Notes: generated from the sequence alone by a model not told the origin. Positions 28,689 through 41,808 are shown, counted from the first letter of the stretch. The stretch is 64,000 bases of DNA from Bullera alba (GCA_001600095.1 BCIX01000001.1:5295198-5359197); one strand, 5' to 3'. Program-made: numbers and translations.

Positions 28689-31600
28689 TCACTCGGCCAT
28701 CACAATGTCACCATCATGAGCCGCGGCAACACCGCTGAATCCAAATCCACTGCCACCGCTCAAAACATCCACCAGCCATCTCGGGTCTTCGGGTGCCAAA
28801 GCGTCCTTTCCATTACGAGCTCGCTGGACAATTGGGTGCGAGACAACGTGGTCGATGCAAGGTCGACTCGATGGGTCCGAGTGCATGCAGCTGGTGATGA
28901 GATCGGTCAGGGCGGGCGACAAGGGGGATAGATCGACAACGGTGAAATCGTTTGTACGCAATGCCTGCCATGGAGCGCCTCCATCCGGCACGCAGATGTT
29001 GGTCGAGACCTCTAGGATGACTAGGCCAAAGCTACACTGATTATCAGTGACGTGTGCCGGATGCCTCGGAGACAGACTGACCTGAAGACGTCGGCCGCTT
29101 TGACAAAGACACCCCTGAGCATCTCCGGGGGCATATACACTCGATCACCCTCCCTCTCCAGTTTCTCCATATTGACATCCGTTGGCACGACTCCGCCCAG
29201 ACCAGAACCCTCGAGAATGACCGATGGGTGGACCCGTGGCCAGCGTGTGGCCAGGCCAAAGTCGCCAATCTTGAGCGAACCGGTACCGGAAATGAGGATG
29301 TTTGCTGGTTTGATGTCAAAGTGGATCACTCCGTTCGAGTGGATATGATTGATGCCCTAAACTGGTCAGTGCCCTGTCTTTTATCTCGCCGAGGTCACTC
29401 ACATCGCTCAATTCACGAACAATCTTCCACACCCGTCCTTCATCCAACCTCTCGACGACTCGACCATACTCCTCGAGGAAGAAGGCCAGACTACCGAGAC
29501 ACAGCTCTGTCTGGATGTACAGCTGTCTATTCTGCTCCCAAGCATCTTCAAAGTGGATGACATGCTTGCAAGGTGTTTTGCTCAGCAGTCGCAAGATGTC
29601 GACCTCTTCGAGATGCCTCAGTCTGTCCTTGACGCCGTCAAACACCCCTCTAGCCTTCTTGACTGCGTATAGCCCATCACCATCTCGATCTTGGACCTTG
29701 ATGACGGTGCTAAAGGCGCCTTTGCCGATCTGCTCGAGAGTGATGAATCGTTTCTCAAACAAGTCCTCCTCTTCCGCCTGAACAGCATAGGTGGCCGGGT
29801 GGGACTGTCGGTGATGCAAGGTCCGGTGAACCTTTGGATTGGCAAAGGCGGGAAGTGAGAGCCGGGGCATGATGCTACCTTGACCCGAGTGATTGGTCGA
29901 AGGATTTCGCATGGCAGATGGTGGGGCGGCAGCGTGGCGTAGGTGAGATTTGCCCGGAGACGGAGTTGGGGTCTTGAAGACAGGTTGGCCTGTAACTTGT
30001 TAGCTCGATCATAAGACTGCCTTGGCAATGCTCACCAAGTGCGGTCCTGTCACCTCCACCTTTGGTCGGCGTGCCTTCCTCTTCGCTCTCGCTGCTTCCA
30101 GCACCGTTGCTCAGTCGCCTGAGTAGGCTCACCCGTTCCACTGGAGCTGCAGAGTCCATGGAGCGTAGGGACGACGCAGTGAGAGTCGTCGAGCTGACGC
30201 GTACCGTTGGACTCGACATGTCGGCGTCGACTGTCCCAGGAGATGGTGATCCGGGTGACGAGGTCGACGTGAGCGTGAGATGAGGAATGACGCTGATCAC
30301 TTGTGGCTTCTTGACCGACATTGGCGGGAGTGGTAGTTGAATTTGAGAAGCCTGTCCGAGGGTGTTCCTTCGACCTCGTCCTGGCGCCAAGTTGACTTTG
30401 GAAGAGTCGGTCAAAGTACCGCTGGTCGTTGCACCAGCCGCACCTAGGGATAGTCGACCCATGATCTGCTCGTTACCAGCTCGCGTACCGAGGTCAAAGG
30501 TGTCGGCGTTGAGTGACGGCTGGGACATTGAGTGTCCCACCTTGTGGTGACCGAACGGTCCGCCGCCGTGAGAGTGTCCATAGGCGTGCTTCTTCACCGG
30601 CGTACCTGGCATCGAAGGTTTGACGTCCCCAGAAGCGCCCTTGGTGCCAATGCCCAAACCAGCTGCGCCCTCGCCCAAAAAGTCGAAAGCGTTGGCATTG
30701 TTGGTATTGGCGCTGTAGGCGAGAGCTGGCCACCCGGTGTGCTCTCCAGGTCCCATGATGGGCGTCTCCAGCGGTCGCTCGTACCTGTCGTTGCCCATCG
30801 ACGATGTCCTTTTTAGCATCGCAGGTCGTTTGGGCTTGACACCAGTACCGGCCAACAAGAACCCTCGATTCGGCTTCATCACGCTTGGCGGTGGAATCAA
30901 GATTGACTTTGTCTTTGTCTCTTCATCTCCACTCATAGACACACCAGAGTCTCTAGGCTTGAACTTGCGCGACACTGTGGCTGCAGGCTGCTCGAAAGCC
31001 TCGGCAAGGGGTTTGACATCTTCGAAGATGGGTGGCTCGGCGGGCGAAAAGGCTGACGTTGTTGGTGTCAAGTTTGTCGTGTTTGTTGACAACGATGAGA
31101 GTGACGAGTTGGAAGAATGGTTAAAGTCGGGTAACGTGCCGAATGCAGGGCTAGGCGTGAGGGAGAGTGCCAATCCGGATTTCTGACCCATTGACCGGCT
31201 GATAGATCCCGCCGCGGCACTGGCGAGGTTGTGGTATTCCCCAGAGTTAATCCTTTTGTGCGCTCTACCCTCTCGACCTGGCAGTCCGCTGATTCCAGTG
31301 GAAGATGAGGGTCTCGATTTCTTGCCGAGCGTCGATGCAGGTGGGATGGGGTGTCCGAACGGCTCGTCACTGCTGCCGCTGCTGATGGGAATAGCATCGA
31401 GCGAGACTGCCTTTTTCTGACCGAGCGTTGGCCTGTCGACTTCAGTGGATGATCTTGCTCTGATCGGATGCGATGTGGATAATCTCGGTATTCGCGACTC
31501 TTCCGACCTTCTTCCTGTACCACTCTGATTGGCGTTGTGGAAGAGCGATCTACTCTTGGAGGTGGCACCATCGCAGTCCTGCGATTGAGATGCTCGGAGA

Positions 31601-32490
31601 GGTGGGAACAAGGGCTGACGTGGAGGAACAGGTGGTCCGTTGCCTAGGGGCATCTGCGATAGTCTCGGAGACCCATCGTTATCCTCCTCCTCCGGATCAT
31701 CCATGGTCCTCATCGTATTCGTGGTCATCTGCTTCAGCGGACTTGTAGGCACGTCTCGCCGTATGCCCTGTTTGATGGCTGCCGAAAAGATGTTCCTGCC
31801 CTCATCCTTGGGCCCTCTGGCCAGACTCCTGCTTTGTCCGGGAACTTTTCTGATCGGACTGTCGTCGTCGGCGAGTTTCAGTCTCGCCGTGGCGTTGGCG
31901 ACCCCACATGCCGGCGTAGGGCTGTCCTCGGCTGGCGACGAGCTGGAAGAGGCCGATCCTGAACTCGATCTCATCATGCTGTTGGCTGACGACGTCGAGC
32001 CGATGTTGAAGGACTGATTGGCGTAGGTAGGATTGGCAGTCGAAGGAAATGGTGGAGGACGAATTGGGGAGATCATGACAAAGTCGTCTTCGCCGTATGT
32101 GTGTCGAGGAGAGGGCGAGGGAGATAGCCTGTGTTTACCCTTTGACGATGGAAATGGCGATTGAAACGAGTGAGCAGAGGACGCAAACGGGCTGGGAGAT
32201 GATAGGCCCGCTTGATTTGACGTCCTTGAGAAGCCTCTCGATGCTGTCGTGGTAGTCGGTTGAACAGATCCTGATCCCGAGGCACCTGATCCTGCTAGTC
32301 CAGATCCTCCAAGGGTGATTGTCTGACTGGACGAACCAGAGGAAGATGACGATGACGAGCTTGTCCTGTTTGATCCAAACGACGAAGCTCCGAACCACGT
32401 CGTCGGTCGGTTCAGCCCTTTGCTCTTTGGCAGCTTGAACGTGTTGTTTGGTGCGTTGTTTGACATTGCGGCGGTCGTCTCTCCCTGCAT
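28689..32490 (-). CDS. WEE1: Wee1-type mitosis-inhibitor protein kinase
   Basis: Delays mitosis by inhibitory tyrosine phosphorylation of the main cyclin-dependent kinase. The large first exon (to about 30035) encodes a disordered N-terminus of about 800 residues, rich in Ser, Thr and Pro with many S/TP sites, as in fungal Wee1/Swe1. The kinase domain follows: [19 protein letters not shown] (Gly loop), YAVKKARG (ATP Lys), [11 protein letters not shown] (catalytic loop), [20 protein letters not shown] and [13 protein letters not shown]. The HxDIKPxNI loop and the Glu before the Gly loop are characteristic of the Wee1 family. [14 protein letters not shown] begins exon 2. I chose [12 protein letters not shown] at 32490; an in-frame ATG at 32682 would add 64 non-conserved residues. 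Convergent with the GH71 gene. Confidence 0.92.
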
Positions 32491-33478
32491 GTCCGTATGT
32501 GCGGTTCGTCCGATCCTTGCCTCTCTCTCCTGTCTGAAAATGTAACGGGCTGGTCTGGCAGCGTCGACGCCAGACGGCTGGTGTTGGTCCAGGAACGAAG
32601 GAGACGGTGGAATGTCTAGACAAAACAGTCGCGTGGAAAGAAGGCTGGTCGGCAGCCTGGAACCGATAATGAGACACGACAAGGGATTATATCATTGATT
32701 CTTCGAGATTGTTGTCGGTCCCAATGTCGACGCGTCAAATTGATGTTTCTTTGTCGAAGCCAGTTCGGACAAGGATGCTTTGGCGTGTAAACGAGCGTGT
32801 GTGCGGCAAAGGCGAAGAGGGAGCGTGCTGTCGAGGATGATTATACGAATGATTATATGTTCGACGCGAGGGTGTTGAATCGTGATCCCAACTTGTTTCT
32901 CCCTTTCGCGATCTGTGCTGATGAAACTGCCGTTGACAAGGTTGTACACGATGAGGTGGAGCGGTCGGCGGCGTGATCGAGTTTGTTATTGTTTCGATCT
33001 GGGTGCTGAGGATGGAGATAGCTCAATGGATGGGACAGTGAACCGCCTTCTACCGTATACGCAGCTGTGCCACGGGGCAGCAGGAGGGGAAGAGAAATCA
33101 GGTGCGCCTGCACGGTGCGTTGTTTATTTCCGCAATTTGATTCCGTTAGTGGCACTCCTCCGCTCATCGGCATCACCGGATGTGTGCCGCTCGCTTGTCT
33201 GCTGATCACCACTATACTCGGACCCACCGACTGCATTATGCTAGCTAGATGACAACAATAAGAAGGTAACCAATGAAGGCCATAGGGCCGCGAATGATTA
33301 AACAAGACTAATGTAGAGAAAACACGACACCAAATGTGGAAAGAAGGAAAAGCTTGTGACAACTGGGAGCGTGGACAAGATGTTTTTGATGGCATCGCAT
33401 ATTCGTATTGGGACCCTGTCGTATCCTGGTCAGCGCTGTTCATCCCGCCTATCCAGATCGATTCCTCACCTGAGAGGC
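32491..33478. other. Intergenic between WEE1 start and next minus-strand gene end
   Basis: About 990 bp holding the WEE1 promoter and probably a long 5' leader, plus the 3' UTR of the next gene. No protein-like frame or repeat stands out. Confidence 0.4.
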
Positions 33479-34966
33479 TTAGTCGCCACCTGCACTCGTC
33501 ACCGACTTCAAGTCATAGTCCCTCAATCGGCCAGGTGTGGTGACCTCCCGCTTCGCCCTCTCCCTCGCAGCAGTCCCTTCCACCGACCCGATACTACTCG
33601 TTCTCGCCATTTTCTTCCCGCCCATAGGTCCTGCAGCGGATAGAGTCCTGCGCATGTCGACAGCGGAATCGTCGCTTTGGGCTAGAGAGCTGCTGACTCG
33701 CCGGGCCTGCGGAATGAGCCTGGCATGGGGAATGGGATCGGTCTTGGGCGCGGCCATAGTCGATGGGAGATCTGACGATCGTGCCTGCGGGGATATCGTA
33801 TTGGCTCGCCTGGACAGTGTTCCTTGATCGTCTTCAGTCGGACCGTCGCTCCCGGATAACCTAGACCTCTTCTTCTGCCTCCCGGTGCCATCGTGATCAT
33901 CGTCGGCAAGACTATCCAGCGGACCAGTGACAGCCCGGAGCGGACTCGAGACGGCTATTCCACTGCCGACAACGCCACCGCTGTTCGATAATGTGGTCGA
34001 GATGCCCAGTCCTGTTGATCTAGTTCGCTTCAGTCCACCTCGGGCGGGGAACGCGGGAAATCCGCTGCCGTTGATGACTTCGGCTCCATTTGTCGATGCC
34101 ACCGGTGCAGCATCTTTTGGAGCGGGCTCGGTGATGATTGCAGGCAAGCCATTGGCTTCGTCCTTGCCGGGACTAGCTGATCGGGTGGCCGCACCGGATC
34201 TTCCGCCCCCTCTGCTCCTGCCCCCGCCTCGTTTTCTCTTCCCGCCGGCATTGGCAGCCGCTGCGGCGGCTTTGGCGACGACATTCGCCCTGTCCTGAGT
34301 GGCTTTCAACCTCATGTTTTCCTCATCTATCCTCTTCTGCCTGGAGACCTCTTTCGCCGAAGGAACGTTTGACCTGTCATTCTTGGTGTCTGCAGCTCGG
34401 GAGTATGGGTGGATCACTGGCCATATGGGGCCACTCGTGATCTTTGCCTTCTTGGCCGAGCCCGACGTCTTCTTTCCTGCGCCATTGGATGTGTTGCCGC
34501 TGTGAGGAGGCGATGGAAGTGGGGTAGAGGAGGATGAAGTGGATGAAGTTGTGTGACTCGACTCGGCGGCCTGTGGGAGACACCGAGTGACGATGGGTTG
34601 AAGTAGGGGAGTGAGCGTAGCTGATCGCTCCGCGGTGTCCTGTAGGCGAGCAGGCCGATGGATTTTCCGCCTGTCCCTCTTCACCTCTCCAGTGGATGAG
34701 TCAGGATTAGACTGTCCATCATGTGCATCCTGAGTGATCGAGGTCGGATGCCCGTTGGCGACTTTAGAGGCGGATTTCGCCGGCGATCCAAACGTGAAGT
34801 ACAGAGAGTGAGAGGAAATGTCGCCATTTCTGGCGAACTTGACTGGACTCGGATAGAATGCGTGAATCCGCTTGGAGGAGTCGCCTGGACGAGAGGACGA
34901 TGAAGCGGGAGATATGTGGGAGGGTGAGCCCGAGGCCCGATGAAGGACGATGGGAATAGGGGGCAT
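33479..34966 (-). CDS. Uncharacterised low-complexity, probably nuclear protein
   Basis: An intronless coding exon of 495 residues, starting MPPIPIVLHRASGSPSH. I recognise no domain. It is rich in Ser, Pro, Arg, Lys and Ala. An Ala run (AKAAAAAANAGG) leads into a strongly basic stretch, KRKRGGGRSRGGGRSG (near 34200), that looks like a nuclear-localisation or RGG-type nucleic-acid-binding segment. A more ordered patch, GPIWPVIHPYSRAADTK followed by a charged helix (SRQKRIDEENMRLKATQ), precedes it. Many S/TP sites suggest phosphorylation. A 5' UTR intron at 35041-35158 precedes the start codon. A chromatin or cell-cycle regulator is possible, but nothing fixes its role. Confidence 0.75.
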   Translation of the reverse strand: MPPIPIVLHRASGSPSHISPASSSSRPGDSSKRIHAFYPSPVKFARNGDISSHSLYFTFGSPAKSASKVANGHPTSITQDAHDGQSNPDSSTGEVKRDRRKIHRPARLQDTAERSATLTPLLQPIVTRCLPQAAESSHTTSSTSSSSTPLPSPPHSGNTSNGAGKKTSGSAKKAKITSGPIWPVIHPYSRAADTKNDRSNVPSAKEVSRQKRIDEENMRLKATQDRANVVAKAAAAAANAGGKRKRGGGRSRGGGRSGAATRSASPGKDEANGLPAIITEPAPKDAAPVASTNGAEVINGSGFPAFPARGGLKRTRSTGLGISTTLSNSGGVVGSGIAVSSPLRAVTGPLDSLADDDHDGTGRQKKRSRLSGSDGPTEDDQGTLSRRANTISPQARSSDLPSTMAAPKTDPIPHARLIPQARRVSSSLAQSDDSAVDMRRTLSAAGPMGGKKMARTSSIGSVEGTAARERAKREVTTPGRLRDYDLKSVTSAGGD

Positions 34967-37177
34967 GATGTTGTAGAACGGATGGGTTCGGTGTTCGGCT
35001 TGATATCGCGTGTCGTCGATGACAGTGAAGGATTGGTGGGCTGAAAGAGAGATACATAGGTTCGTCAATATAAACGTGCACTGGGCAAAATAGGGGTGAA
35101 GGGTGTGGTGTGTTGGCGCCTAACTCAAGAGGGTAGAGCTCGTCGGGGTCGTACTTACCTTGCTGTGGGCAGTTCTATCGCGAATGCGCCGTCACACTAG
35201 CCGGGGGGCGACACGAGGTGTGGGAGTGCTTCTCGTTCCCGGGGTGGCTCGAGGATGGTGTTTCGGTGGATGAGGGCGAGTGAATCCGAGAGTGATTTCC
35301 GCGAGGCTCTCACAATGACTACTACGCTACCTGAGGGAAGGTAGAGCGGGGATGAAAGGATATCGCGATGAAAGTTTTCCTGCTACCAAGATAACAAGAT
35401 GGTGAAACGTGATGAGCGCTGTACAATAGGACAAGGGGTTTGCTGCACAAGATACAAACGTGTGTCGGTGACGCTTAGTTGTCGATTGGTATGTGATGTG
35501 AGATTGTGACAAGCAGTGCGATCCCTCTATTCAAGATGATGTACTGATGCTTGATGATGCAGGCGCAATGTTGTGACCTTCGAGCAGGAGTGAAACCGGT
35601 CTATGCTGTATAGCTGTCGTCACTTTTTTGCCCTAATCTCGCTGCTGCCACCTGCCACGAGCGAGCGGCGCGCCCCGCGTCCGGCAGTCGGGATTCAAAC
35701 GCGCACCGGCGGACACGTCCGGCCGGGATTCCGGGTACAGCGCAGGCGGTGATTGTATGGGGGGATTGGTTATGGAAAAGCGCTTCGGGCTCAAAACGGC
35801 CTCGGCGATTTGCTTACGGCATGTTGCCTGCCGGTTCCCGAGAGCTCTCGAGAGCTGCAACAGGCTGCTGCTCAAGATGAGATCCTCCTGGACTGAGTGG
35901 CCGTATCAAGGGTGCCCCTTCCATTGATCATATGCCCCGTGAACAGCGAATCATCTCTAGTCTCGACCATCTAGTATCTAAGCAGATTCAGTATGCACTC
36001 TCATCCTCACGCCTGTCCCAACCTGTCCCAACTGATCTTGATCGGCAGACCCGCGAGTCGCGACTTCAACTTGCGCCCCAGTTCCAGCCCTTTTTTCTCT
36101 CATAATCGCCTTTACTCATCAGCAGAGGATTACGTCTTGGATATTTATCCGTCTCCCGGCTTGGTTTGGACACGACTGTTCAAGCTTACTCTAGCTTGCT
36201 GCGGTAGCTCGGTTTCAGCTGTAACTCTGCCTGCATTGCGGTGCCTCTGCAACTGCCATCCACCTCGAGATCGTCGATCGGCAACCACTTGCACCACGAC
36301 GTACGGTACATCACCGACCGCTGCACCGGTACGACAGGCTCTGACAGCCTGCAATTAGGAAGCAGCCGTCGTAAACTTAGAACTGGATCCTCGGATTTCA
36401 TCTCCGACCGCCCGGATCCACTTCACCCCGCGCTCTCAGGCCTCTCGGTTCCCACGCCTTGTTCGAAAAGCAATTTGAGTGTGGCTTGGCCCCCCTGCAT
36501 GCCCTGCACGCCTTGCCAGAGAACATCCCGGCTTTGCTCGAGCGAGTCTACCTCGCCTTCTCGCACTCGCATCCGATCTGGCCTCGACCATTGGTAACAT
36601 TGCATGACATTGTACAGTAACTCGACTCGACGCAAGGTCGACTGCAACCATCACTATATCGCAGCATCCCGCGACTTGCAGCATCTCGGAGCTGTGCCTC
36701 TCTCGCTTTGTCAAAGTGGAGGTCTCGACACTCGCACTTCGGAGAATAAGCCCACCATCAATCTCATCCGTGTGCCCAGGTAGGCCCCGGTGTGCCCACT
36801 CACACAGCCCTGTCGTCGCCGGCGACGCAGATAACTACATCGATCGGCAGTGTGCCTGGTTGCATAGTCAGAACAAAAGACAAAGACATCGAATCGGCAG
36901 CATCGATTCCGGTTCATCATCTTCGCGGTCCGCGGACTCGCACACGAGGTCTCAAACGACCCCACGGTGGACAGCTTGGTCATAGCCATTGCCCAAACTC
37001 ATCGCTTTATATCATAGCTCTGGCACTGTCTATTGACCTTGCCCTTGACGACAACCCATTCACGACTCATCACCACGCATCACGACCAGAGCCGAGTAAC
37101 TCCGCTTTGAAGTACTGTAAATCCATATCCCAGCAACCCATTGTCCTATTTAAAGAACCAGACCTACTCCAGCAGCA
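34967..37177. other. 2.2-kb divergent intergenic region
   Basis: Lies between two divergent genes of unknown function. It holds the 5' UTR intron noted and presumably both promoters. Reading frames are short and not protein-like. A T-loop-like match near 35695 was rejected as a tRNA. Confidence 0.4.
35041..35158 (-). other. Predicted 5' UTR intron
   Basis: On the minus strand a GTAAGT donor (35153-35158) and a pyrimidine-rich TCTCTCTTTCAG acceptor (ending 35041) bracket 118 nt. It lies 75 nt upstream of the ATG at 34966. Confidence 0.5.
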
Positions 37178-39241
37178 ATGTCGACCACCGCTATCCGAAT
37201 GTCGGGACCCTCTCCATCCCCCTCATACGTGCCCCGAAGCTCATCCTCGAGACCATCATCACCCTCGATGCCTGCTTTCAGCGGTGCTGCCGGTCCATCG
37301 GGCCGGAACCCCACGCCGCTCTTTTCCCCATCGCTCCCACCCAAGCCAGAGCCATACACCGGGCCCACACGCGGCGGTCTCAGCAGTGGACATGGCACGC
37401 ACCACAGGTCCACCAGTCTGCCCACATCACCAGCGCTGACGCCGAGGCTGGCGAGCATGGAGCGCCGGGGCAGTAGTCATCTCCGACACGAAGTGGTCAG
37501 ACTAGACGACAAGGGGAGCCAGAGTCAACCTCGACAACGAGTCATCACCGAGGGTGCCAAGGCGATCCTCAAGGTGAGAATAGCTAGTTCTGAATGAAGC
37601 AGGAGGTAGCTGACATCCACAACATCAGATGATGGCCAATCTCCCTGCGCCTTTGCCCGCCGAGCTGCCTACCAAGTTTCTCCCCACGCCAAACCCCACG
37701 CCAAGTCCACCATCCTCTGCGTCGTTCGCACAGTATGCTCGAGGCTCTACACCTTCGCGGAAGAGGCGACACGAGAGTGCCCTTGGCTCAGAGTCCGACT
37801 CTGACATTTCCTCGAGTTCCGCAACAAGGCTTCCCGATCGGAAACCGGTCGGACTCGGCCTCGGACTCTCGATGGCAATGGGCTCCTCGGAGCGTGGCGA
37901 GGTCAATGGACCTTCAAAGAAGCGAAAGGCATCTCCTGGACTCTCAGACTTGGTACGATCTGCTTCGCACTCTGGTTCAAAGCCACTCAAGTCGCCCGAG
38001 ATCCATCGATCAAGTAGTGTGTCTTCGATCACGACTCTTGCCAACAAGGATCGTGGTATCACTCCTTTGGGCTCGCCAGGGCTACCTTCCGCCACGTTTC
38101 CAAAACGGGACATCAAGGGTCAGAGCAGCTTGCGCCACGAGCTTGACAGCACGGATGATGCGAAGACCATGGCCAATTGGTCCAAGGACAAGTGGAGGGA
38201 GATGAGTTCAATGTGAGTTATTGATCATCGCGTTCTGTCGGCCCCCATGCTGATCAACCTGTCGCAGGTACCGCACGCGAGCTCTTCTTGTCAAGCGGCA
38301 CGGTGACGCCTATCAACGGTCGCAAAGCGCTCAACCTCATCTCACCTCTGTTTTACCAGCGGACCCGCTCAGAGGTCTATTGTGCTTTTCAGATGCCGTT
38401 CTCTTGTGGCTCTTTTCTTATTGGGGTGGGGAACAAGCAGACGTTCGGGTTCGCGGTACGCCATATCACGAGTCTCGACCTTTGAGAGAGTTTGTCAGAC
38501 GAGGATGGGAGAATGAGATGAGAAATGCCGAGGACGAGTCCAAGCGGGAGATGGCTCGGGCAATGGTCGGATTGATGTGAGCAATCACCACTGTTATCCG
38601 GTACTCTACTGAAGACCATCTCCAGGCACATGATCGAGGCTGTAGTCTCCTACCACCTGTCTACCGAATACCTGGCCCATCTGTCGAAACGCGGCCAGGA
38701 GATTGTGTCTGCATCTACGATGCACGGTCGCTCGCCGCCTTCATCATCTGGTTCCCCGCCTTCTGCCACTGGACCCTCCCCCGTCCCTTCACACTCCGCT
38801 ACGACTGGTACGGCCGGCACCATGCCAAGCAACTCTGCTCAACCTGGATCAAGCTCGTCTCCCGACTCCCACTCGAGCCAAAGCAACATGATATCAGATC
38901 TCATGCCTCTGATCGTCAACTCGACAGGCACATCCAGCAAAGCCCAGACTTTCCTACTTACCTCTCGACATCACTTGTCCCTAAGGATCCTGCGAAACCG
39001 CTTCCCCATCACCTTTGACTACGCCATCAACTCTGAGCTTGCGGATGAAGCATTGCCCGCTCCTGGAGATATGCTCGGCTCAGCCAAGAAGCTGGATATC
39101 GACCACGTCGAACGGTTCGCTTGGCCAATCGAGCTCGGGATGCACTGCCCCGTCGCTCATACCGCCGTCTTTGGCAGGAGTATGGTCAAGGAGTACGCCG
39201 AGGCCACCGGTGGTGCTTGGGAGCTGCATCTAGAGGGATAG
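37178..39241 (+). CDS. Uncharacterised Ser/Pro-rich protein with a conserved-looking C-terminal domain
   Basis: Four exons: 37178-37573, 37629 to about 38213, about 38269 to 38577, and about 38625 to 39241. The N-terminal 330 residues are disordered and Ser/Pro-rich, with a bipartite basic signal (SRKRRHES, SKKRKASPG). The C-terminal half looks folded: MANWSKDKWREM, then LLCFSDAVLLWLFSYWGGEQ, a charged helix FVRRGWENEMRNAEDESKRE, HMIEAVVSYHLSTEYLAHL, and finally SRHHLSLRILRNRFPITFDY and an acidic/aromatic end. A linker of about 70 residues of Ser/Pro/Gly splits it. The order suggests a nuclear regulator, but I do not recognise the family. It is convergent with the GPCR-like gene. Confidence 0.78.
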
Positions 39242-39581
39242 GACTCCTTACGACTAAACGTGTACGAGCGCAACAAAATCAGGCCTCTTATACTTGTACT
39301 TTCTTTGGTGTTTTCTTTTGTTCACTCACTCCTTACTTACGCATCTTGGCACAAGCCCACGAACTCATTCTAATTTACTTTGTTGTTGCCATTTGTACAG
39401 ATCATGCCATTGAATGCTCACTCTCATGTATTGTTTTTCACGAATCGAGTACCCGACATTGGCTTGTTGAGTAACTCGACGCCTCACATTGGCTTCGTCT
39501 ACAGCGAGTCAATTGCACAGCAAACCCTTTCATAGATATACAACGTTGATGGCCCCTAAGCTACACCACCCAAAACCCAGA
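39242..39581. other. Convergent 3' region
   Basis: 340 bp between converging genes. It contains two near-identical short blocks, GAGTACCCGACATTGGCTT and CGACGCCTCACATTGGCTT (39447-39496). No gene seen. Confidence 0.4.
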
Positions 39582-41808
39582 TCATAACCTCGCCTCGACG
39601 TCTTCATATAGCCTGTCCACTTCATCGGCATTGGCTACCAACGAGCGTGATCTCCGTCTCGCGGTGTTCTGCCCAATTCTAGGTGATGCCTCTCGCGTCT
39701 CTATATCCGCTTCTTCATCCAAGGTTGGACGACGTCTTGAGCGTGCGGACGCCGACTCAAGTGGCTCGTGGAATAGAAATGGCAAGGACGGTCGTCGGAA
39801 TCCCCATATCCCAAATTGGGGACTCGGTGCTCGTTGCTGGGATAGCTGTGCCTGTACCACATGGCGCTCAGCCTCGTCATTTACGGGCGCCGTTCTGACG
39901 ATGCCAGGCACCCTCTCGTCGCCAGAAGAAGTTCCGACTGCGTGGGTGTCCATGTCGAATCCATCGAATCGAACTGCCTTTTCACTCGAGTCAAATCCGT
40001 CGCCATGATCGTCGCCCAATCCGGGAGTCTTCAATTCCGAAGTAGACCCATCTGACTCTTGCGATGCCAATCCTAGTATCGATGCGGGGGCCTCGTAGTC
40101 CATCTGCACCACTTCTCCAGTTGCGGGCACACCAGTTGGCAGCGTTGTCTGCGGTCCAGACCGGAGTCAGCCAATACTTTTGTGTCGACCAAGCGACTCA
40201 CCCCATCTGGTGCAGTGTAAACCGTGATACGAGCGGCTTTCAGACCCTACACGGAATAGGATTAGTCATTGCCGGTCATCGACAGGCCCCGGGTACTCAC
40301 TCTTCGCAAGCAAGGGTCAACAAAGATGCCCAACTATCACTTCGTGTCAGCCACCTTACTCTTCACCCTATCCCCTATACTCACCAGGCCAAAGATCAGG
40401 CCTCTTCCTCCGAAGAAAAGTGAATACACAATCATCAACAGGAACTCTGGCATGTTCTTTACGCCCCCAGTCTCGTTGTAGTACAAGTCGCCGACTGAAA
40501 GGATCAACGATCAGTCTTTGCATTCATCCGCGTGTCGACTACAAGAACTCACCCGTCAGGATGGTGTTGACCACAACCAGGGATATGGGGTACCAGCTGA
40601 TTCTCACAGCGATCCCCAGGAATCGATCCTTGAGCAAGCCAAATTTCGCACTGGAGATCTTGTCCCGGTTCGCACTGGTATCGGCGTTCAAAGCATTGCC
40701 GAGGTATAACAGCTTTGCGGTCTTGCGGCCCTGTTTGAAGAGCGTGACGAGTACCTGAAGAGCGTGTCAGCACATATCCAAGCTGAAGGAGGAGAATGGC
40801 TAGAGGACTCACTGAAGTCGTGGCAATGGTTGAGATGATGCACGTAAGTCCTTGCCAAAGGTACTGCAGGAAGTTCTTCAGTATCGAGCACAATCATGAT
40901 CGCCTGTCAAACTCACCACATCCAATATGAGGTCAAGCCGTCTCTTCTCCGGTGCTAGCAGTGGGTAAGTGATTGCTGGGGTATCAATCGCATAGCGACG
41001 TACGCTGCGTCATGAAGCTGATCCACAGTTAGCTCATGTTTCGCCTTGTTCCTAAGATACTCACCACGTCCCGTAATACTTGTCCTTGCCGAAATGGCCT
41101 AGTATTGCAGGCACAACTGGTACTCCGATGCCCAAAACCAAGGAGCCAGTGACGTACCACCGCTCGAGACCTTGGTTTACAGCGGTCAGCCGATGAGAGC
41201 TCTTTCCCTAACATTGATTGCGACTCACGTAGTTGAACGGGATTGACCCAGAAGACGATAGTCAACATCAGGTTCAGAGCTATGCAAGTGCAGAACCAAT
41301 TGACGCTACGTTGGATGGTCAGTAAGACCGAGAGATATCGGGAAGGAACTTTTGTACTTACGTGCCCATCGACGCAAACATGAGATAGACCATCGCGCTA
41401 CAGTGAGCATTGCTCAGTACACGGGGCTGCCGAGGTTATCGTCAGCGACGTTATCTAGTCTCAGCTTTCGAATTCCGACGAGAACTCACATCTCGGGCGT
41501 AGATGGCGATATAGGTGGCAGAGTATATGATCTCCACGGCCATGGACCATAGTAAGAGTCGGAACGAGACTCTATCGATAGCATGACGAGCATGTGGTAT
41601 GCACCAGATGTATAATGCTGTTAGGAGAATGATCAAGGCGACAAGGATAGCTAGGCCGGACAGGACGAAGGATGCGATGTTGAGTTTCTACAACATGACC
41701 TTGGGTGTCAGCGTTCACGATGTAGTGGGGCATACGAGCAAAAGGATGAGTGAAGGAGACGACAAAGTGACTCACACGAAACACCTCCGCGGAGAAGTCC
41801 ACAGACAT
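39582..41808 (-). CDS. GPCR-like seven-helix membrane protein, paralogue 1
   Basis: A multi-exon membrane protein. Exon 1 encodes only MSVDFSAEVFR. It is followed by KLNIASFVLSGLAILVAL (helix 1), a conserved cytoplasmic motif HAIDRVSFRLLLWSMAVEII (loop/helix 2), and YLMFASMGT...CTCIALNLMLTIVFWVNP (helix 3). LERWYVTGSLVLGIGVPVV (helix 4) and GHFGKDKYYGT follow, then further helices in exons between 40400 and 41030 and a long acidic cytoplasmic tail (39582-40130) ending EDVEARL. The layout fits fungal class-A/Git3-like nutrient or lipid receptors; no ligand can be inferred. The gene at 55.6-58.3 kb is a clear paralogue with the same loop motif and tail. Several small exons are only approximately placed. 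Confidence 0.75.

Noticed and set aside
30062..32017. Several plus-strand frames opposite WEE1
   Set aside because: Antisense shadows of the Ser/Pro-rich Wee1 N-terminus.
35636..35760. Possible tRNA (minus strand), suggested by a GTTTGAATCCCGAC T-loop-like motif
   Set aside because: No matching D-arm or A box, and no acceptor stem pairs at the right distance.
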